Shown in pieces: positions 62,088 through 64,000 of a stretch of DNA of 64,000 nucleotides. The DNA is from Bacteroidales bacterium UBA7569 (GTDB taxonomy: Bacteria; Bacteroidota; Bacteroidia; Bacteroidales; Paludibacteraceae). The translations under genes and the position numbers were made by a program. Numbering within the stretch: the stretch's first letter is position 1; the number at the start of each line of letters is the position of its first letter. The notes under the pieces were generated by a model that had not been told where the DNA came from, did not search any database, and saw only the letters and a program-made list of their open reading frames with translations. The DNA lies in the NCBI GenBank assembly GCA_002477945.1, contig DLLF01000002.1, positions 124,001-188,000 on the forward strand. Direction: 5' to 3'.

Positions 62088-62246
62088 ATAGACCTGCACC
62101 CTATATCCTGTTTTTCTCATCAGAGAATTCACTCTCCCTGCGAACTCACTTTACGCTATATGCCATGCCGGTGTTTCCGGCGTCACGGAATCGGAAAGGC
62201 TAACTCGCCATAATGGTAGTCACACCGGACAATATGCTGACTTCTA

Positions 62247-62297
62247 CGACCCCTCAAGCACACCTGATCGACCCCTCAAGCACACCTCAAACCGACC
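62247..62297 (+). repeat. Interspersed repeat family A, copy 4
   Basis: Two CGACCCCTCAAGCACACCT units and a tail matching ACCGACC, in the 247-base spacer between the ABC-F and PnuC-like genes. Confidence 0.75.
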
Positions 62298-62334
62298 ACG
62301 ACAGGAAAATAAAAATAAAACGGTTCAAACAGAA

Positions 62335-62991
62335 CTATCTCTCCAACTGTTTTGTCCAACGGATATAACCGAAAAGGCAAATGAGACACCAAAAAGCATA
62401 GAGAGCCGTCATACAATAGTTACCTGCAAAAAACCACATAACAGTGGTAAGAACATCCACAAACAGCCACAAATACCACTGCTCACGGTAGGCCAGCATC
62501 ATCAGCACTTGCGCTACAATGGCTGGAATAGTTGTAAATGCATCAAGATACGGACTGGAATCATTCGTATATATACTCAAAAAACAACCCGTAAAAACAG
62601 AAATAACCATACATGAAATACTGATAATCAGCAAAACAGAAAGTGGCAGACAACGGGTGATAATAGTTGTTCCGGAAGTCTGTTCCTCACTCTTTTTCAA
62701 ACGCTTGTACCATACTAACACCCCATATATCTGGGTCAGGAAATAAAAAACATTCATGGCGATGCCTGCATAAAACCGCTCCAAATAGCAAAGATAGGTG
62801 TAAGTGGCTATCTGACCGAAACCAAAAAAGAAAGTTAGGATATTGCCCTGTGCACCCAATACAACGGAACACATACCAAATAGTCCGCTCACTAACGACC
62901 ACGGATTGTCAGGCATCAGCACATAGACCACCACCTGTACCAGCAACCCCGCAGCGAGGATACTCCAATCAATTATCTTGTCTCGTTTCAT
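62335..62991 (-). CDS. PnuC-family vitamin precursor transporter
   Basis: A 218-residue membrane protein with seven helices and the PnuC pattern, including GNILTFFFGFGQIATYTYL, YFLTQIYGVLVWYKRLKK and YREQWYLWLFVDVLTTVMWF. Family members import nicotinamide riboside or thiamine; in Bacteroidota thiamine (PnuT) is common when beside thiamine genes, but none is here and no riboswitch is seen. It lies 57 bases after the DUF1846 gene and may share its transcript. Confidence 0.85.
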   Translation of the reverse strand: MKRDKIIDWSILAAGLLVQVVVYVLMPDNPWSLVSGLFGMCSVVLGAQGNILTFFFGFGQIATYTYLCYLERFYAGIAMNVFYFLTQIYGVLVWYKRLKKSEEQTSGTTIITRCLPLSVLLIISISCMVISVFTGCFLSIYTNDSSPYLDAFTTIPAIVAQVLMMLAYREQWYLWLFVDVLTTVMWFFAGNYCMTALYAFWCLICLFGYIRWTKQLER

Positions 62992-63048
62992 TTTTTACAC
63001 GGCAAAGGTCTTTCTTTCCGGTCGCATGTCAGAAAACTGAATAACAGA

Positions 63049-64000
63049 TTACCGGCTCACAGGATCGCACGTAAGATCCACGCCCAACTTGCGGAAGACC
63101 TTTCTGTCCACATCCGAGAGCATCACCGTGGAATGTACCTTGCAACCCTCCAACTGCGGGAGAGCCGCCAGAGTCTGGCGGCATTTGTCGTCATGGAGGG
63201 AAAGAAGGGATAGTGCAATCAGCACTTCATCCGTATGCAGACACGGATTTTTGCCTTTCAGATAGGCAATCTTGGTATGTTGGATAGGCGTAATCATTTC
63301 TTGCGGAATCAGGTCTATATCCTTGTCAATACCTGCAAGATACTTGGTCGCATTGAGCAGCAGAGCCGCCGAAGGTCCGAGCAGATCACTTTCATGGGCG
63401 GTAATAATGCTGCCGTCAGGCAATTCAATGGCGGAAGAAGCAACTCCCAACAATTGCTCTTTCCTTTCCTTGGCGGCTACCGTCACTCGGCGGTAGGCAC
63501 TGTTGATACCTGCCTGTTTGAAAAGAAGGGCTATCTTCTTGACAGCCTGCTCCGAGCCTGTCCCCAAGGCAAAATCGTTGAGGGCTGCATAGTAGCGGCT
63601 TATTATCTCCTGTTTCGCCGCCTCAGAGCAGACAGCATCGTCGGTGATGCAGAAACCGACCATATTGACGCCCATGTCGGTAGGCGATTTATAGGGGTTA
63701 TGCCCGTAGATGCTCGTGAAGAGGGACTCTAAAACAGGGAATATCTCAATATCACGGTTATAATTGATTGCCGTCTTTCCGTATGCTTCCAAATGGAAAG
63801 GGTCTATCATGTTTACATCGTTGAGGTCTGCCGTGGCGGCTTCGTAGGCAAGATTGACGGGGTGCTTGAGAGGCAGGTTCCACACAGGAAAAGTCTCGAA
63901 CTTGGCATAACCGGCTTCTCTCCCGCGGATATGTTCGTTATAGAGTTGAGACAGGCATACTGCCATCTTGCCGCTTCCCGGACCCGGAGCCGTTACGACC
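63049..64000 (-). CDS. DUF1846 (UPF0371) family protein, C-terminal part
   Basis: The frame stays open through the window end, reading VVTAPGPGSGKMAVCLSQLY, so the protein starts outside; 316 residues are visible of a family usually near 500. Conserved parts include HPVNLAYEAATADLNDVNMIDPFH, YKSPTDMGVNMVG and SDVDRKVFRKLGVDLTCDPV. An ATG at 63966 lies inside the conserved PGPGSGK segment and is not the real start. The biochemical role of this family is not settled. Confidence 0.88.
   Translation of the reverse strand, partial: VVTAPGPGSGKMAVCLSQLYNEHIRGREAGYAKFETFPVWNLPLKHPVNLAYEAATADLNDVNMIDPFHLEAYGKTAINYNRDIEIFPVLESLFTSIYGHNPYKSPTDMGVNMVGFCITDDAVCSEAAKQEIISRYYAALNDFALGTGSEQAVKKIALLFKQAGINSAYRRVTVAAKERKEQLLGVASSAIELPDGSIITAHESDLLGPSAALLLNATKYLAGIDKDIDLIPQEMITPIQHTKIAYLKGKNPCLHTDEVLIALSLLSLHDDKCRQTLAALPQLEGCKVHSTVMLSDVDRKVFRKLGVDLTCDPVSR

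Noticed and set aside
62335..62991. TPP riboswitch before the PnuC-like gene
   Set aside because: The 57-base spacer is too short and shows none of the conserved riboswitch strings.

Overview
The window is a chromosomal segment of a member of the Bacteroidota, most likely order Bacteroidales and probably a gut or host-associated species. The evidence is the Bacteroidota promoter form found upstream of many genes (-33 TTG or TTTG, about 20 bases, then -7 TAnnTTTG), the gene families present (DUF349, FtsE-like ATPase, LytTR regulators, OmpA/PD40 protein, GHL10 hydrolase, DUF1846), TlpA-type and substrate-binding lipoproteins, and a secreted protein with a C-terminal tail typical of the phylum. 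No rRNA, tRNA, CRISPR array, prophage or insertion sequence was seen.

Layout. 1-9 kb: the 3' end of der, a polysaccharide-type ABC permease, a DUF349 coiled-coil protein, ftsE, a thioredoxin-fold lipoprotein, engB, a BtuF-like binding lipoprotein, a universal stress protein and mltG. 9.4-13.6 kb: dnaN, a DnaQ-type exonuclease, rnz and radA. 13.8-33.1 kb: about 20 co-directional, mostly overlapping genes forming an aryl-polyene/flexirubin-type pigment cluster. It has a tyrosine/histidine-type ammonia-lyase, ketoreductase, three ketosynthases plus two ketosynthase-like modules, two dehydratases, two acyl carrier proteins, a methyltransferase, acyltransferases, an AMP-ligase, LolA and MMPL export functions, and a fused glycosyltransferase-acyltransferase-FAD oxidoreductase. 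33.1-38.7 kb: a minus-strand operon with a membrane LytTR regulator, an OmpA/PD40 protein, a large secreted protein of unknown role and a radical SAM/SPASM enzyme.

38.9-43.6 kb: a WG-repeat protein, an umuDC pair with strong C-over-G skew, and a small LytTR regulator with a membrane-anchored phosphodiester-glycosidase-like protein. 43.9-47.9 kb: a second MMPL exporter and an NtrC-type regulator lacking its DNA-binding domain. 47.9-54.1 kb: a seven-gene minus-strand operon (LolA-like, EamA transporter, GHL10, recF, DUF59, lpxH, mazG). 54.1-56.9 kb: a repeat-rich area around one secreted Ig-like protein. 56.9-60.1 kb: a steroid 5-reductase family protein, an Old Yellow Enzyme family reductase and a short-chain dehydrogenase, followed by a broken second dehydrogenase. 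This combination matches the bile-acid/steroid A-ring reduction clusters reported from gut Bacteroidota. 60.3-64 kb: an Uup-like ABC-F ATPase, a PnuC-family transporter and the C-terminal part of a DUF1846 protein that runs off the window.

How the parts may work together: in the pigment operon the lyase would make an aryl-acrylate starter, the ligase would load it on a carrier protein, and the ketosynthase/ketoreductase/dehydratase set would extend it into a polyene. The acyltransferases, the triple fusion, LolA and MMPL would attach the product to a lipid and move it to the outer membrane. The three reductases at 57-60 kb would saturate a 4-ene-3-keto steroid ring and reduce or oxidise a ring hydroxyl. 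Both are inferred from gene content. All repeats and promoters were found by eye.
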